5,488 bases of DNA from Chloroflexota bacterium (GTDB lineage Bacteria > Chloroflexota > Dormibacteria > Dormibacterales > Dormibacteraceae). Location of the stretch: NCBI GenBank assembly GCA_005888075.1, contig VBKD01000156.1, forward strand, positions 1-5,488, in the 5' to 3' direction. This document shows, one piece after another, positions 5,047 to 5,488 of this stretch. The notes under the pieces were generated by a model. That model had not been told where the DNA came from. It ran no database searches and saw nothing but the letters and a program-made list of their open reading frames with translations. The stretch's first letter is position 1. The number at the start of each line of letters is the position of its first letter. A program made the position numbers and the translations under genes.

Positions 5047-5325
5047 ATGCTCAACCGGGGCGAGTCAGAGCGCCGGGGAGGTCTGCGCCGGCTCGACGAC
5101 ATTCTGGAAAGTCTCGAGCAGCTCAACCTTCACGACAAGACCGAGCTGCCGGACCACGTGGCGGAAGCGCTGGTCATGCTGGGCATAGAGTCCCCACACG
5201 GCATCGCCATCCCGCAGCTCATCGAGCGCGTGTGGGCGATGCAGCAGCCTTACCTCATCACCATCGTCGTGGAGCGCAGGCGCCGCAGGCGTCGCAAGCT
5301 GCAGGCCGACTCGGGCCTGACCTAG
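5047..5325 (+). CDS. Hypothetical 92-residue protein with a seven-arginine run
   Basis: I do not recognise a family. The protein has a charged, helical-looking N-terminus (LRRLDDILESLEQLNLHDKT, 13-32), a central segment ELPDHVAEALVMLGIESPHG (33-52), then IPQLIERVWAMQQPYLITIVVE (55-76) and a basic tail with R77-R83 and K84. There is no cleavable signal peptide and no clear membrane span. The amphipathic helices plus polybasic tail would suit a small nucleic-acid- or membrane-surface-binding adaptor, but this is speculation. ATG 5047 is the only in-frame ATG near the start. It lacks a Shine-Dalgarno sequence and sits in the loop of a small hairpin (CCCCG 5042-5046 with CGGGG 5056-5060). It starts 10 bases after the hydrolase stop and ends just before the next reading frame, consistent with co-transcription. 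The opposite-strand frame at 5433-5065 is less protein-like. Confidence 0.55.
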   Translation: MLNRGESERRGGLRRLDDILESLEQLNLHDKTELPDHVAEALVMLGIESPHGIAIPQLIERVWAMQQPYLITIVVERRRRRRRKLQADSGLT

Positions 5326-5333
5326 GCGCCCAT

Positions 5334-5488
5334 CTGGAAACCGGCGCCTGGCTGGAGGTCTTTTCTCGCATCGGCGCCGGAGTGCGCCAGGCGGTGCTTC
5401 CCGTTTCCGGCACGGAGGTCGGCCGTGCGGCATACAGCGTAGGCGCGGGAGGCGATACGACGCTCGAGGTCGACCGGCTCGCCGAGGT
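5334..5488 (+). CDS. N-terminal fragment of an inositol monophosphatase/FBPase-superfamily protein (cut by window edge)
   Basis: The frame beginning around 5325 is open to the right edge and reads a first helix WLEVFSRIGAGVRQAVLP, then VSGTEVGR and GAGGDTTLEVDRLAE. The helix-then-GAGGD-T-x-x-x-D-x-x-AE pattern is typical of the start of inositol monophosphatase and archaeal-type fructose-1,6-bisphosphatase proteins, Mg-dependent sugar-phosphate phosphatases; the metal-binding DG-T motif would lie beyond the edge. The start is unclear: no ATG exists in frame here. CTG at 5334 is used as a working start because it just precedes the helix; GTG at 5232 would overlap the previous gene by about 90 bases, and GTG at 5382 would cut the helix. 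Read from only about 50 residues, so the family call is moderate. Confidence 0.5.
   Translation, partial: METGAWLEVFSRIGAGVRQAVLPVSGTEVGRAAYSVGAGGDTTLEVDRLAE

Noticed and set aside
5065..5433. 122-codon leftward open frame at the right end
   Set aside because: It opposes both the 92-residue frame and the phosphatase-like frame, whose translations look more like real proteins.

Overview
The window is GC-rich bacterial DNA with tightly packed genes. No 16S, tRNA, CRISPR array or transposase is visible. The best taxonomic hint is a palindrome of the GAAC-N4-GTTC type inside the imuA promoter. This is the LexA (SOS) box style of Actinobacteria, Firmicutes and Chloroflexi-like lineages, not the CTGT-N8-ACAG form of gammaproteobacteria. 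With the high GC and the imuAB cassette, this suggests a GC-rich free-living terrabacterial organism (Actinomycetota, Chloroflexota or Dormibacterota-like). That placement is inference only.

Left part (1-2110): a leftward two-gene operon, imuA (1997-1251) then imuB (1272-133), overlapping by 22 bases. These are the RecA-like and catalytically dead Y-family accessory proteins of the ImuABC mutasome, which performs SOS-induced mutagenic translesion synthesis. The third partner, the polymerase DnaE2/ImuC, is not in the window. Their promoter has a perfect TTGACA -35 box, and the palindromic SOS-like operator fills the -35/-10 spacer. A pair of 23-base direct repeats built of small palindromes lies just beyond the imuB stop.

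Middle (2111-3669): a rightward FAD-dependent amine oxidase of the glycine oxidase (ThiO) type, which diverges from imuA. It converges with a tiny leftward gene for a 23-24 residue lysine/alanine-rich peptide that resembles a histone H1 tail. That gene has a near-perfect Shine-Dalgarno sequence and its own intrinsic terminator, which abuts the thiO stop. About 400 bases without a convincing gene follow. They hold direct repeats, two clear inverted repeats, an A/T-tract segment and a 10-base tandem repeat.

Right part (3670-5488): two rightward alpha/beta hydrolases joined by an ATGA overlap. The first is a short serine hydrolase of the TEX30/KANL3-like type; the second is an epoxide-hydrolase-like enzyme with an Asp nucleophile. 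They are followed by a 92-residue unrecognised protein with a seven-arginine run, and by the start of a gene that resembles the inositol monophosphatase/archaeal-type FBPase superfamily and runs off the right edge. All four are co-directional and closely spaced, so they may share a transcript, though their functions show no obvious common pathway.
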